Both the position numbers and the translations under genes were made by a program. The notes under the pieces are model-generated. The model saw only the letters and a list, made by a program, of their open reading frames with translations. It was not told where the DNA came from and ran no database searches. Below are positions 13,701-28,700 of a stretch of 64,000 bases of DNA, piece after piece (position 1 is the stretch's first letter; each line of letters opens with the position of its first letter). The stretch spans positions 31,584,786-31,648,785 of the forward strand of contig NC_052021.1 in NCBI RefSeq assembly GCF_015832195.1, read 5' to 3'. Origin of the DNA: Motacilla alba alba (lineage: Eukaryota > Chordata > Aves > Passeriformes > Motacillidae).

Positions 13701-16700
13701 AATTCCTACATGCTTTTGGCATTTTTTCCTCATAACATAGTAACTGGGTGCATGTTGTATGCATTTTCCAGAGGTTTGCCTTTGTTTGCTTTTTCTCTAG
13801 AAAGCAGAATTGATATTCCATTTCTTCTGTATTTGCTTATTACATCTGTTTAAATGTTATTGCTAAGTTTGTCAGAAGAGTGTTTCATTTTGTTTCCAGC
13901 TCAGCTGTCTTAAGGCCTATTTTCAGTTTATTGGGATTCCCTCTGCTTTAGAGACACTTCAGCAAAGTAGCCCCTTGCCTTGGCTACTTCTGTAAAAAAA
14001 CAACAGAAATTTGCTTTGTTTATTAATGCACACAGTGTTACAATATTTTATTCATGTTCTCAGGCACAGGGTGGGGATTCTTGGGTCTGTCCTGTGCACG
14101 GCCAGGAGTTGGACTTCAGTGATCTTTGTGGGTCCCTTCCAGCTCAGGATACTCTGTGATTCTGTGACTTTCTAGCAATTTCTGGTTCTTCCATAGCAGG
14201 TGCCAGGTGAAAATGCCAAGTGTTAAATAAGCCATGTAATTCTGATATTTAGGTGTCCTCACCTGGATACAAGAAATCTGAGGTTTATGTTGTTGAGTTT
14301 GGGTTTGGGATTTTTTTTCATAGTTGATCCAGTCATAATTTGGCTGAAATCAGAGGAATTTCCCAGTGGAAGGAGCAGAACTTGGACCTTTTTTTAAAAT
14401 TAATTAAACTGGGGGTTTGAGGAGCTTGCCTGTTTGGTTTTTTTTTTTTTATTGCAGTGTAAGTTCCCCAGCTATCCTCCATGTTCTTGGAGTGCTTTGT
14501 AAAACTTAATATCTTCTTGTGGGCAGCTCTTACCAGTATAAATTGTGGGTGACTCAGTGCCAATAAAAAGCATAAACCTGATTTAAAATGTTGTGCTGGC
14601 TGGTCTCTCTCTAGGGCAAGTAAATCCTGCTTTAAATCCCATAGCTGGTGTCATAGTATGTTCCTTTGTGCTCAAACTGCATTTTAATAAAATACTGCAG
14701 TGATCCTGATTGCCTTAATTTTGTGTTGTAAAAGGACAAATGTCTCTGCTCTCTGAATAGACTGTTAATGTCAGGAGAGCGTGGTCTTCATGTCTCTTTG
14801 TAGTAATAAAGCCTTGAGTACCATTTATACCTCCTGCCCCAGCAATTCTGCTGCTACCAGGAGTGAGGCAGTCCTGTCGTAAAGCCAGAAGAGGCTGACA
14901 GCAGCATTTCTCTTCTGCCAAGAGCCGTGTTTGCTGAGACAGTTTCACATCTTGTTTCATAAAGAAACAATAAAAATATCGAGCAACGCTCTGCAGAAAT
15001 CCGTACTCTTGAGTACAAAGGATTTGATGAGGGGGAAGTCATGAAATAAGCAGTTAAAGAAGATTAAAGCCTTGCACTGTGTGGAGCACACAGAATTGAA
15101 ATGCTGCTTTGTTGGGAGTAGCTGCAAAGCCTTGCACACTCCCTTTGCATGATATATCTCAAACCTCAGCCTCTTATTTACATTCTAAGTCTGCAGGGCA
15201 ATGGTTTATTTTATTTTATTTTATTTTGCTTTGTTTTAATGCATGTTTATAACTACTTGGAACAAGGGCCTCGATGCTGTTGAGGGCTTAGACGTAGGCA
15301 GGAGTGAAAACAGTGCATAACTGCAGATGACTCCTTGTTCAGATCCCACTTTGGTTTCATGCTGACCTACATTTGTACTCCACTGGCATCCCAGTGTTTA
15401 TTGTGATGAATTCCCCTGAAGTGCCTTCCATTCTCCTTTCAGGGTGAAAGGGACAGATTAGGCTAATGCTGGAGGTCTGTGTCACTCTCTGAGTGCCCTT
15501 TAACAGGAGTCCCATCAGTGTCACCAAGTGATGTGTGTGTGAAGTGAGCACCAGCCTAATTAATGACCCCTCAGCCAGGCTGAAACCAAACCCAAACCAG
15601 TGGGGATTAAGGAGAAAAATAAACTGTTCTGAAGGACTGCCATGCTATTAGCATTCATTTAGCAGAAAAAACACATTAGAATATTATTTTAATTGATGTA
15701 TCCTAGTGAACTTCCACGGTCTTAAAAGAGAAACTACATAGCTGTCATCCCTCTTTGACAGTCTCTGGAAGTACATGGTGCAACTTTGGGAAATGTGTCC
15801 AATTCCCTTAAATCCTTTTCCGTGTTCTACACCCATAAATAACAATCCTTGCAGTCTGTGTGCGGACACACAATTTCTTCTGAAACAAAGGAATTTTTTT
15901 TTCCCCTTTTCTTAATCCATTCATAGCTTCTCACTAAAATAATAATTGATTGTCTGTATGGCTTTTATGAGCAGTGTTAATGAATGTAGCAGGGCAAAAT
16001 GAGAGTTATTCAGCAAAACATGTCAGGATTGCAATCAAAAGGATGAGCAGAAATGTCTCTTGAAATCGTTTAGGGTTGAGCAAAACATTCATTTTTGTTT
16101 GACTGTTTTTCTTTATAATTGCATAATTAGAAAAAGATGACAATGTGAAGAAGGCTGTGTTGCTTCAGCAGGAAACACAGGGGCATTTTGCTCCTCTGTG
16201 AGAGCTGTGAGCAGCTGGCTCAGCCCAGCCTGACCTGGGAGCTGGAGAGAGCTGTCCCAGGTCTGGGGTACCCCACAGGGACACGCAGGGACAGAGGTGG
16301 CCGTGGTTCATGCAGGTCAGTAGTACAGTCACAGCAGGAGCAAACCATATGCAGGATTTGTAAAACATTTGCATAATCAACTTAATGAGCTGGAAGGCAG
16401 CAAGGACCATCACCCTCATGCTTTCTGCCTCTCTGTTTTTTGATTTTTTGTATGCACTCTTTTTCTACTTTGTCCCATAGTTGTTTTATCCCAAGTGAAG
16501 AGACTTCTATAAATCGTTTTAGGATTCTATTCAATAAGAGAACCTTTAATTGCAGTGGAAAGCTGCTTGGATTAAGAGTTTTGACATAAATCTCTCTACA
16601 AAATTTTCTTTTCATCAACAAGTTAGAACTACACTTGGAAAAACCTGGTTTAAATAATCAGTAGGGAGCTTCTAGCTTTTTAAAGGAAGATTTTTTCAAG

Positions 16701-19700
16701 TGGAAATATTTGTGGAGTTCTCTAAATGACCTTTTTTTTTTTTTTTTCCTTTACCATAATTTATTTCACATTAAGTTCTCAATTATTCATGTCTTATTAT
16801 AAACTTGTAATTATTGACTGCTTGCGGCAGATAGAGGAGCAGCATTGATGGGTTGTGGAGAGGAAGCCATTTTCCTCTGGGTAAATTGGTAAAAATAGCA
16901 CATGGGAAACAAAACTTAAGGTCAACATGCAGTTACTGAAGCACCAGTCAATTTACAGGAGATTTACTTCATAAGAGCTCTGACACAATTGTGTGAACTC
17001 TTTATAGTAGTAGAGAATGGGAGTAAAAAAGTGCTTTATGTGCAGTTTTTCTGGTATTGGCAATATGCAGCATATTATGGTAATATCCATCTCTACAAGT
17101 GATAGTTTAGAAAAGGTGCTTTAGAGGCTATTGCAAATACATATTTTGTCTTTTTGTGAAACTTGCCTGGAATCCTGTTCTGGGGAGAACAGATCTGTTT
17201 TTTCCCTAATCTGGTTCATATATTGGAAAAGTCACTTTGGTTTGCTTAGTCAGTTAGTATTATTTTTATGCATTTTTCTTTTACTTGCTGTAATATTAGA
17301 TTATAATAAAACCTCCTAAGCCCCGGTTCTGAAAACATGCTTGAAGTGCACTGAGTTTTCTGTTTGCTCCCACAGGACTGTGTTCAGAAGCTGAACCCGT
17401 AACCGATGTGTCACAGAGTGAACCAGTTCAAGAGAGCCCCTTCCGTCCCCCCTGCCATTCTTTCTCCACTGTCTTCGACGAGGACAAGCCCATAGCCAGC
17501 AGTGGAACCTACAACTTGGACTTTGATAACATTGAGCTGGTCGATTCTCTCCATGCCTTAGGACCGAGCTCTGCAGAGCCCAAGAATCGTGACCCCAAAG
17601 CAAATGTCCGGAGAAAATCCACGGATTCGGTCCCGGTTTCCAAATCCACGTTGTCTCGGTCTCTCAGCCTGCAGGCCAGTGATTTTGATGGAGCATCTTA
17701 CCTTGGCAACAGTGAGACATTAGCACCCTCAGCAGATGTCTACGGTACTGGTTCCAGCAGCGCTTCCAGTACCCTCAAGAGAACAAAAAAACCCAGACCA
17801 GCTTCCTTAAAAAAGAAGCAGCCAGCCAAAAAACCTCTGGATGCTCCACTGGTGAAGGAAACCCCACAAGAACCGCCTGAGCTTGGCCAAGCAGCTTGTG
17901 AGGACAAAGCACCTGAGGTGAAGGCTGACTCAGCAAAGCCCGAATGTACTGAACCTTCCAAAATCTCTGCTGAGAAAGAGGAGGCCCCGCCTGTGCCTGA
18001 AGGATCCGACCCTTCGGATCCGGACCGTTTGGAAGGGATTAGTGCTTTTAGCTCCGGAGGCAGCAAGGTGCAGAACTCTCCCCCTGGCAGCAGGAAAACA
18101 CTACCTCTAACAACGGCCCCCGAGGCTGTGGAGGTGACTCCGCCGGACACAGGGGGACAGGAGGACCCTCCCGTCAAAGCTGTGAGGCTGGAGTTTGATT
18201 ATTCCGAGGAGAAAGGGGGGAGCGAAGACCAGCAGGAGAGCACTCCTCCTCCCAAAAAAGCAGGGAAGAAGCCTGGTGCTAAAATGCCGCTACGGAGGCC
18301 AAAGACTAAAAAACCGGTGGAGAAGCTTGACAATGCTCCAACCACCCCGACCAAGTCGCCCACTGATCCGAACGAAATCCCCATCACGAAAGGCTCTTAC
18401 ACTTTTGATATCGACAAGTGGGACGATCCCAATTTTAACCCCTTCTCATCCAGTACAAAAATGCAGGAATCGCCCAAACTGCCTCAACAAACGTACAGCT
18501 TCGAGCCGGACGTGTGTGAGGACTCCATCGACCCTTTCAAGTCTTCTTCCAAGATAGCCAGCTCGCCTTCCAAATCCCCAGCTTCCTTTGAGATACCAGC
18601 CAGTGCCAACGAAACAAACGGGATGGAAGGAGACAGCCTGAACAAACCTGCCAAGAAGAAGAAGACGCCACTAAAAACGTAAGTTAAAGGGCAGAGACGT
18701 TTCTAGAATAGAAGGAGCACATCCCTTAGCACAGTTACATTGGATTTATAGCTGAATAGAGAGGGAGGTGACTGTGGGTGGCCACAACTGGAGTCATGCA
18801 GGGGGGCTGTTCCTGCTCTCAACCTGTTTCCCCAATAATTTGATATTTCCAGAGCTACCAAGCCACATTAGGCAACTGCATTTTTCAAGTCTTTGGGCTC
18901 AGCGTAGTTCTGAACCTGGTTAAATTGTAATTTTATCAGTTATGTACCAAATTTTATCAGTGATGTACCCAATTTTCTGTGACCTCGTTCTAGGAAGTTG
19001 ATGCTGTTTAAGATAATCAAAGTAATTACACCAGCACAACTATTTCATGAATCATTGTTTTTGAGCGTGGGATGTGAAATAGTGACAAGTGAAAGGCAGT
19101 GACAAATCTCATATTGCAAACAGCAGGAAGATGGTTTCATCCAGTGACTTCTGGTATTTAAAAGAAAATAACCTGGAACAGTAGAGTGCAGTATGGAAAT
19201 ACATTTTTATATATATTTTTATATATACACAACTAAGAAATGTGAAACAATTCCTTTTTCTGAAAGAGCTTACAATTGTGCAGGAAGTTTAAAATATCCA
19301 AAGCTACTATATGTTAGGGAAAGATCCAGCTTTTAGACATGGGTGACAAATTCCAAGATAAATTTCCTATGTTGCGGTTGTTAGATATTTGGTTAAAAAC
19401 CTCTGTGGCTGGTTGCTGATGTGCATGTTGCTTTATCTGTTCAGATAAGATTATTTTGAGTTGGTGACCACTAAATTTGTGTCCCTGATCTGAAACTGAT
19501 CTCTTATGTGTATATCTGTAAGAAAGTATCTCAGTTCATGTTCCTTTATGGTTTAAATGTTCCAGCTGACTAACAAAAATGGGAGCAAATTTTTTAAATA
19601 CCAATTTAAGATAAGGAGATAACATGGTTAATACAAAGCAGTACAAAAGTTGATCTCCAGTACAGGGTGAGGTGCAGATTATTCAGATTTTTTTTAATAG

Positions 19701-22700
19701 CCTCCATCCTTCTAAGCTTCTAATTCAAGTCCCTTGTCAGACTTGAGGGAGCTTGTGCCTTTATTTTCTTTCTAGGGGTGTTTCTGACTTATGGCTAGTT
19801 CAGACCACTGTGTAGTTGAGTTGTTTTCTTTGGGAGAGAAGCCTGTTTTTTCTGGTGTTGCTACTTCTTGAGGTTTACCTGAAACTTAGTGGCAAATGAC
19901 ATTTTCCCAAGCCTGCAGCCCAAACCGATTTGGTCCAAACTAAGATGATTTAAAAGTCTGACAGCAAGAGAGGAAAAGTTTGAATCTTACTGGGGATGTG
20001 CAGAGGGGAATTTTAATATCACCAGATCTTTAAGTTTTTGCAGCCAGCCAGAGTCTCCTTGTGTCTTCCAGTAGCTGGAGTTGACAGACCCCCAGAGTGG
20101 GCCTCTTGGGTTCTCCCATCTGCTTTGAATACTGGAAAGAATTCCAAAGTTATTAATTTAGGGGGGAAATGAGTTTACAGAGAGTTTGCTAAGCCACATT
20201 TGTCCTTGAGAAAATCCATCACAGGAAAACCCTGCCTTAGAATCACAAAGTTCAGTGCTGGTGTTTATCACAGTGGAGAGGTGAAGCTCCCCCAGCTCAG
20301 GGCTTACAAGTTCTTGGGTCAGGAGGGCTGCAGGAATTCCCAGCCCGTGCTTGGCACTGCTTTCACTGGGTTGTGTTGAGTGTTGCTCACTGCAGCCCTG
20401 TAACCTACTTTTGCAAGTGGGTTTTTTTTTTTTGGTTTTTTTTTTTTTTTTACAAAGATGAGACTGAATATTAATAAACCATTGCAGCCTGCAGCTGTGG
20501 TATTTTCTAGAAGAAAGTTACCTTCAGGCTTGAGGGGGTTGCCAGGGTAGGCAGTGGCAGGAAGTGTTATTAGCCCTGTTGAGGGCTGCAGAAATCAAAC
20601 CCTATGGACCAGTTTGAAATTGAGTACCTCATGTGGAAGGGCAGTGAGTTCCAGATTAGAGCTGAAGAAGCCAGGCATGAGTTCAGGCCTCTGCTGAGCT
20701 TGTACTACTTTGAATCTGAGCCATGTGCTCAGTCTAACATGTGCTAAATCAATAAAAATAAGCCATTTTTGTTCTTGAATGAAACTGCAGGTGTCTAAGC
20801 ATTGACCTCCCTGTGAAAAGATGAGGTTTTTACAAGAGATGTGAGAGCTCAACACAAACTGCTCTCTGCTCGTCTCCCCGAGTGCTGAGCTGCTTGGAGA
20901 CAATCACACTGCTCAGGTGATGCTGAGCAAAGAGCAGCTGATGCCTCCCCAGAGCCAGCTCGCAGTGATGACTAAAAATAAGTGGTTTCTCGAGATACTG
21001 CTTGTGCAGGCATTGCTCTGGAAGCCCTTGGATGGCTGGAGGCTGTTTGGAAATGGAAAGTGCCAGCTGCCATGAGCATCGCGCGTGAGGAGAGATGAGC
21101 AGAAGCTGCCAAGTTTATCAGTAAATGAAAACTTCTCTTAGTCTAAGCTGTTTAGCAAGGTTTGGTTCTGCTTTGGGGGTGACCAGCTTGCTCTGTTAGA
21201 CCACCAGGTTAGGTTTTGGAGAGAGTCAAACCAGCTGAGATTTAAAGAAATGTCATTTTCTATCCTGACCTGGGTAAATGGTTTGAAATGGTCAAGTAGC
21301 TTTTTCTGTGCTGTCACAACACATCAGCAAACATGACAAAACCTGGAATAACTGTGCTCTCTCCTTAAGCTTAGCTGCCATTCAACAGCAGTTTTGCATC
21401 TCATATAATAACAAATAGTGTGTTCTGAATAGCAAGCAGGTGGCCTCCATCAGGGAAGGCAAGGACGGTTAGTGTGTTGAAAGGAACTTAACTTGAAGGT
21501 GTCAGCTTTGAAAAATGTGTTTTGTAAGATGAAAGTGTTTTAAAAGTATAACATTGAACTAGGAAACATTGGAGGACTTGATGAATATTTTTATTTTCTC
21601 CTTGTGTATTTCAAAATAAAAAGTAGGAGTTAAGGTTATACAGGTAGAAAATATGCATGATCAGATTGCCTTAACACATTAACATTAACAGAGTATTTGT
21701 AGGTTAATCTTTTTTGTCAGTTCCTTCTGTCTGTCTCTCTTTTCTTTGTCTTATTTGTCTTAGGATGGTAGAAGATGTGATGTCTGTATGTTCTCTGTTG
21801 TAAGTAATTCTAAGCTAACAATTCAAATTTCCTCTTTGGTTTATGGGCTTTTTAATTTTACTTATTTATTTTGCAGCATGATCAGTTATTATTTAGCATG
21901 AAGCTTTTATGTTAATGATTTCACTTCACTTGCACATATGAAAGCTATTTTAAGTAAGATGCCTGACTGTGAGTTTGCCTCATTATCTGTTGCCTATCAA
22001 AGAAGATCCTCATTTAAAACCTATAGAAATTTTGTATCCTTGAGCTAAAATATGGAAGTTTTATTTCTACCACTAAACAACATTGTACAATCAATTCTTT
22101 GTAAATACTGCACAAAATGCTTGTCTTTCTTGAAGGAAAAAGTTATCCTAATTAATTCTGTCATCATAACTGGATAATTAATGGCATTGAACACACCAAT
22201 ATTCAGCTGTCCGATTTATTTTCCTCTCTAGATGTGGTATTGATTTACCCTCTGCCCATTGAAACCCACCATTAGAATTTCGGGTGTTAACCTTGCCATC
22301 ATTGATCAGTGATGAGCTGGTGGGCAGTAATTTTTGCCACTGCATCTCAGTTCAAACATCAAGTCTTTATCAGTGAGTTTGCTAGAGTATTTTTTCCCTT
22401 TTGTAGCTAGAAACATCAGTGGTTTTGAATAACTCTGGCAAGGTGCATCCAAAGAACAGACAGATAATTGGTTTATTCCTGGTTAGAAAATATTTTTAGC
22501 CAATTGTGAATAAAGGCAACATTCATAATTATACACCATCATGACATAATGTATATTCTTCATTCCTTTTGCTTGATTGAAACCTGGGGGATTTTGGAGG
22601 GCTACAGTGTCTGTGCTCCCAGTCTGCACTGTGAGGTGTCAGGGGAACTGGAAGCAGGATTGCCATATTTCTTGTTGTATTTGTTTTTAAAAAAGGTCTG

Positions 22701-25700
22701 TTGTGCCCATTTGTAATGACACAGCTCATTCTGGCATCTGGGGAACAGCATCTGCTTCAGATGGTTTTATGCAGTTCATCTAAAGCAAACCAGGTTTTTT
22801 CTTCCTGGTTTTTGGGGTCATTGGAGCCTAAGTTTATCACAGTTTTAATTCTCAGGTGAAGGTGTGGGTTAGACCTAATTTTGGGATGTGAAACTGAAGC
22901 AGACAGAAGCTGAATCATTTCCACAGGGCCCTGGAGGGTGCCTGTGGTGGAGCAGGGATTTGAATTGCAGCTGAATTTGAATTGCAGTCTGCTCTGTGAA
23001 TGTGTCAGGAGCTAGCATGAAAAATATGGCAATCCTGCTGTTCTCAGCTTTGGAGGGATGGAGGCCTGTTCCAAGTGCATGACAAAAATACATACCCATG
23101 GCATGCTTCTCTGTGGTGCTGCTTCCTAATGGATGGGATTTTAATGCAGAAGGGCTTACAGAGGTTGCACTGTCTGTGGCTGTCTCTTGCTAAGTGTGAA
23201 ATGACCTGATTCTTGCTGCTGTTACCATATTAACAGTTTGAACTTTTATTTTCAGTGATACATTTAGGGTGAAAAAATCACCAAAAAGATCCCCACTATC
23301 AGATCCTCCTTCTCAGGTAAAGTGCTGCCTTATTTTGATGCATGTAATTTGTGTCCTTGAAGGGGGAAAAAGAAGGAAATTTTATTAATTTAATTGGAAT
23401 TGTATGTTTAACCTTTTGTCCTCTAAAGTATTTACACAATATATAGTAGATCTAGTATTTTCTCTGGGAATTCCAGCTAGAGTATTAGCTAATGTACTTT
23501 GGAAAGCCCTGTGTTAAGATGGAACAAGGATATGAGTAAATATCTTCAGTCAGTTGTCTGAAAAACAAGACTATCACTACCCACCCTGGAATTTTTAGAT
23601 TAGGAAGTAAGAAACTAAATGCATCAAATTGGTGGGCTGGAAGGGAAATAGAAATAAACCAAGTGGGCTGATCCACCAGGAGCATGTGCTTGGATAGTTT
23701 GATTCCATGTTGTAAACTGCTGGCAGGTGGTTTTCTTGGAAGAGGAGTTGACAAAAGCTGCTCTTCCACAAAGGCCTGACTGCTTTGATGTGGCACAGCT
23801 CCTTCCATGCTGTTGTTCCTCTTCCTGTTATCCATCCTGCCCTTTTATTTGTGCTGCTTGACAGCGTAGAAGTGAAGAAAGGGGAAGGGTTCATGACCTC
23901 GTGGCCCTACAAGGGTTTGCTCCTAAGAGGGAAGCCTGAAAAGTCAGTTTTGGTAGTCAGAGACTTCAGTGGTGGGTGATGTGTGCCACTTGTCTCAAGT
24001 GCCTAACAGATATTAACAGCTCTGGATCTTCTTTCTTCCCTGTTATCAAAGCAGCTTTGCAATGCAAGTGTTTATCATCAAAGAGCTTAGTTATACTGGG
24101 AAAACTTGCTGCTGGTAGACTTAGTATTTTCCATTAAGTATTTTATACAGCACTGCGGCAGAGATTACGGAATTAAAAAGATGGCTCTGGTGGGGCAAGG
24201 GAATTCAGAGATGGAGCTGTTCCATGTGTTAGGGAAAGATAATGGAATTAACTGGCTCTTGCTTGCTGCAGGATCCCACTCCACTGCCAACTCCAGAAAC
24301 ACCTCCTGTCATCTCCACGGTGGTTCACGCCACAGATGAGGAGAAGCTGGCGTCCTCCGTGACGGGGCAGAAATGGACCTGCATGACTGTGGACCTGAAC
24401 ACGGACAAGCAGGACTACCCACAGCCCTCTGACCTGTCCACCTTCGTCAACGAGACCAAGTTCAGCTCTCCCACAGAGGGTACTGCTCCAGCCAGGGGGG
24501 TTTGCTGAGAGAGAGGGCTTGGTTTGGCCAAGGATGTTGGCCTGTGCTCTGCTGAATGCAGACTTTTGTTAGGGAACCCTAGAAATGGTGTTCTCTGTGC
24601 CATTCGGGGGAGCTGAATGTAAGACCCCAACAGTCCAGCCTTGAGTTTTCAGGAAAGAAAAGATGCTTAAAGGGAAATGAGAGGGCCCTTCAGAGAAAGG
24701 CTTTTGCTTCCTTTGTGTGATTAATTGTTCTACTCTGTGAGCAGTGTGTTCTCTCAGTGCCTTCACAGGAGAATGGGGTCTGGTACTGCTCCAGAGTCAC
24801 TGAACTACTGATTCTGCCTGAGCCTGTTCCTTGACCTGCATGGGAAAAGGTCCCATGTTAAAATTCTGGTCGCATTTTCTGTATTGCAGTAATACCCATG
24901 CCATGCCATCTCTCTTCCAGCTTCCTGGGCTCCAAGTATCTTCATGCATAAAAGTGTCCAGGGAATCCCCTCTATAAGATAGTTACTATTCATCTTTCCA
25001 GATAAAGTTAAAATAGATCAACTATGAAAGTTTTTCCTGCTGTACTTTCCTATGAGCAGCTGGGAGCTAAAGCTGGAAGTTTCTGTTTAGAGAACTGTCA
25101 TTCCAGGTCTGTGAAATTTGAAAGGGACAGAATTAAGAAAATTTGTGTGTGGCCTTCCTTGGGGCTACCAGAGGGAATTCTGCTTTGCAACATCTGCTCC
25201 AAAGGCAGATGTTCAGCTTTGTGGGTGGGAAGCATGTTTGAGTTTAACTTGGCTTAAACTTTTTCTTCTTGATTAGAATTCATTTTTTTTCCCCCAGCCT
25301 TTCAGTCCCTGTCCCAGTCTACCATTAAATCTACTTTATGCCATTTTAGGCTGAGTCTAAATTTATGCCTGGTCAAAAACTTTTAGGTCAAGGTGTTTGA
25401 TATCAAAAAGCAACAACAGTCACAGTGCTTTTGTTGACATGCACATGCTTGTGTGCCCAGGGCTTTTCTGAAATCTGCAGAGTATTCTAAACAGGTCAGT
25501 ATTTCAGTCTGGATGAATTAATTCAAATCATGAATTTTAGACATTGACTTCCCTGTATTTGTATTTTAAAAAATAACTTAAAAAACACTTTTTAGAAAAT
25601 AAGCCCCCCCCTTAATCTGGAAAGATGGAAGAAAATGGAACAAAAAAATAGTGAGAGACACTCTGAAACAATCATTTTAGCTTTCACAGTGGGTAGAAGA

Positions 25701-28700
25701 AAGTGAGCAAAGCTCCTAATTAAATGGTAATTGTCTTGTCTCATGTGTGCTGCATGGTACAGTCGGGGTTTCAGATTTCACACTCATTATAATCAACAAT
25801 GCTTATGCTTTTCACATCTCTTTAAAAATAATGATTTCTTCCCCTTGACAGTCTTGCTCCTGCAGCTTTGAGAAATTCCTGAGTAATTTGAGGGCTGTTT
25901 CTCAGTGTAGATATTTTTACCTGTCCCAGACAGCCGTGTGTCACCCTGTAACCTAACACTGCTTCTGTAGGGATACAGCCCAGCTCCTGAGCCAGCCAGT
26001 GCATCCAGCCCTTATCTGTTTCAGGCACTGCCTGTAGCTGCTGCCATTTTCCTGTTGCACAGACCCGAAATAAGCTGTAATTCTTAGCAGAAAATTCTGA
26101 TGTAATCTTGCAGCTATTTGTAGGAGGAGTTGGAGGACATCACTTAGTAAGTCTGTTGTACGTGTTTATAAAAGATAATTATCTTGCTTCATGGGATATC
26201 CTGGGCTTTTCTGCTTTTGAATGTATGGAGATAACTAGAGCCTAAGATTTTGGAGGGGAGATGATGTCTGAGAGGAGAGGAGAGAGAGGAATTGTGCTGG
26301 AGACTCCTGAGAGCAGTGAGACGAAACAAACTGCATTTAGCCAGCCACGTTATTCCTTTTGTTTCTACTTGGACTATTTCCATCTGTGTCCTGCCTTTTT
26401 TTTGTTGTTGTTTTTTGTTTGTTGTTTTTTTTGTCAGCAGTGAAGTAAAATGTGTGTTGTCCCAGCAGTCAGTTTGGATTGGGATTGCAGAGCTGCTGGC
26501 AGTGCTGCAGGCAGCTGGAGGATCCCTGTGGCTGCGCCAGCAGAGGACAGTGCTGGAACATCTCATCCCCCTGAGGCTGCCTGGACACGCAGGGGTTGCT
26601 CTCTGGAGCACAAAGCTGCTCCATAAATGCTCCTGATGCACCTCACTGGGCTGTCTGTGCATAAATGGGATACAGAGAGGCAGTTTCTCAACACTTGCTG
26701 CTGTTCCCTGGGATTTCAGGCTTTCTCCTGCAGTTCAGCTCCTCGTAGAGGGTTTGAATTCATCCTTCCAGTTTGGGTTTTGCTTTCACTGGGAAGAAAA
26801 GTGAATGAGAAAGGCTGTTGCTGGTATCTGACACCAGGAGGGTGTCCATCATGCCTGGCTCCCTATTACCATTGAAAACATATGGTGCTAGGAATTTCAG
26901 CGTGAGGAAACTGCTATTACAGCTTTCTCTTCACTTACAAGTTTTACTTTGAATATCCCCAACCACTACTGAGGGTTTGTAGCTCCTCCTCTTCAGTGGC
27001 TGTTTGACCAAATACGTAGCTTGTGGAATTACAGTCCTTGTGCAGTGCTTTTTATTGCTAAAAAAAATAATTCAAGCATTGTAAAATCACATTGAACCTT
27101 CTAAAACTTTCTTAATCAACAAATCAGGCTAGAGACTCTCTTCAGCGTTGTTAAACATCAAAAATTTTAATGGTGGTTATCATCTTCCTAATGCAAGCCC
27201 TAGTTTCAAAAGCTGCCCAATCCAGAAGGATTTTAGCACATGATTTTATCACAATGCAAATGCTAGTGTGCATTTCCTTAGGATTTATTTATAGTGGAAA
27301 TCAAATTATGCAAGTGGTTTATTGGATTAAGTCATGGAAACAGAACAAAGTACAGCATTTGGACAAATTAATTATGCTTTTAATTTTAAATTAAGTTGTC
27401 ATTGTAGGAAGTTTGCTTTTATTTGAGCGCAGGAAGATATGATCTCTTTTCCTATGTTAGATTTGTCTGTTTCTGTATCAACTACTGGGTGACCGTGGCT
27501 GGGGGAAGAAATTCTGGTTATTCCCCCCAGTGTAACTGGGAGATTAGAAGCACAGAAGTAGTAAAGATTTGCATTTTTATTAAATTTTAGACTGAAGGTT
27601 CTTTGTAAATCTTCCTGCCTTAGACCCTTTCTCTGAAAACAAAATGTGAGAACAGTCCTGTAAGCTGGGCTGGTGCCTCACCCCTGGTTCATGAGCATTC
27701 AGGTATTTTAGGTACCTTTTTCTTCAGTGATAGCCCAGTAGTTGTTCTGAATTAAGAGTGTGATAAACATGAAAAAATAAAAACTAATTTTTCTCAACAG
27801 CTGTTAAAATATGTTTAAAATAAATTTGCATTAGCATTGCCATTTCTTGAAAAAAAATGTGTTTTCTGTGATAAGATAGCATGATGGGGAAAGTTGTCTG
27901 TACTCTGAAATTACTCAGAAACCTTCTTAATATTCTGGTCCCTGGGGCAAATTAAAAAGCTGATTTTTTTTTTCTGGCAAGCTGATTTGCCTGAAATGTG
28001 TCAGGTTCATTATTGAAAATGAGTGAATGTTAACTCACCTTTTACCTTCTCTCTGTATAATCTGTTTTTAATATGTCATTGGAAAGTATTGAGCAGAGTG
28101 GGAGTGGCCCTTGTCAATGAGAAGAGCTGTCATTTACTTCTGAAAAAAATCATGTCATGGCATGTATTAACACCTTTTTTTTTGTTTCTGTTGCAGAATT
28201 GGAATATGGCAACTCATACGAAATAGAATATATGGAGAAAATAGGCTCCTCTGTGCCTGTAAGTTCTCACCTCCATTTCCATTCATTTGCATTCCCCTGT
28301 CAGAATATACTATCCTGGTAATGCCCTCAGCCTCACCACCCTTTAAATTAATTATAATGTGCCTGCAGCAGATTTGCAAAACCAGTTCCTTGAAATTGGC
28401 GTAACCGGGGTAAATTGCCTGTGCGTTGTTGTCCTGTGTCCTGTAAAGCTTGTTCCATTTCATGATTTTATTTCTAAGCTAGCATCATAGTAGTTCTCTC
28501 TGGAGATTCAAAGCCAATCAGTATTTCCAGCAGTGCAGAGAGCAGAGCTGTCTACACCGACTGCTGAACTCTTTAAGAAACTGGGAGTAAAAGTTTGAAG
28601 AAGCTGGAGGGAACCAGGAGAGAAACAGAATTAGTGTGAAGTCTGGAATGCAGCACTGTACATTATCACTTTTTTACCTTCTTTTTAATCATGGATTTGA

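Larger units (their letters stand above)
10772..17375 (+). other. TACC2: TACC2 intron
   Basis: This 6.6-kb intron holds one CR1 fragment (14060-14167), a short TTTTA-type repeat (about 15208-15228) and a T16 run near 16733. The stretch 15940-16145 is AT-rich with homeobox-like TAATTG/ATTAG words but nothing codes. Confidence 0.8.

Noticed and set aside
17316..18387. Reverse-strand open frames over the large TACC2 exon
   Set aside because: They are shadows of the coding strand, which has clear homology.
26189..26662. 157-residue reverse open frame in a TACC2 intron
   Set aside because: No family resemblance; it spans a poly-T tract and has no supporting signals.
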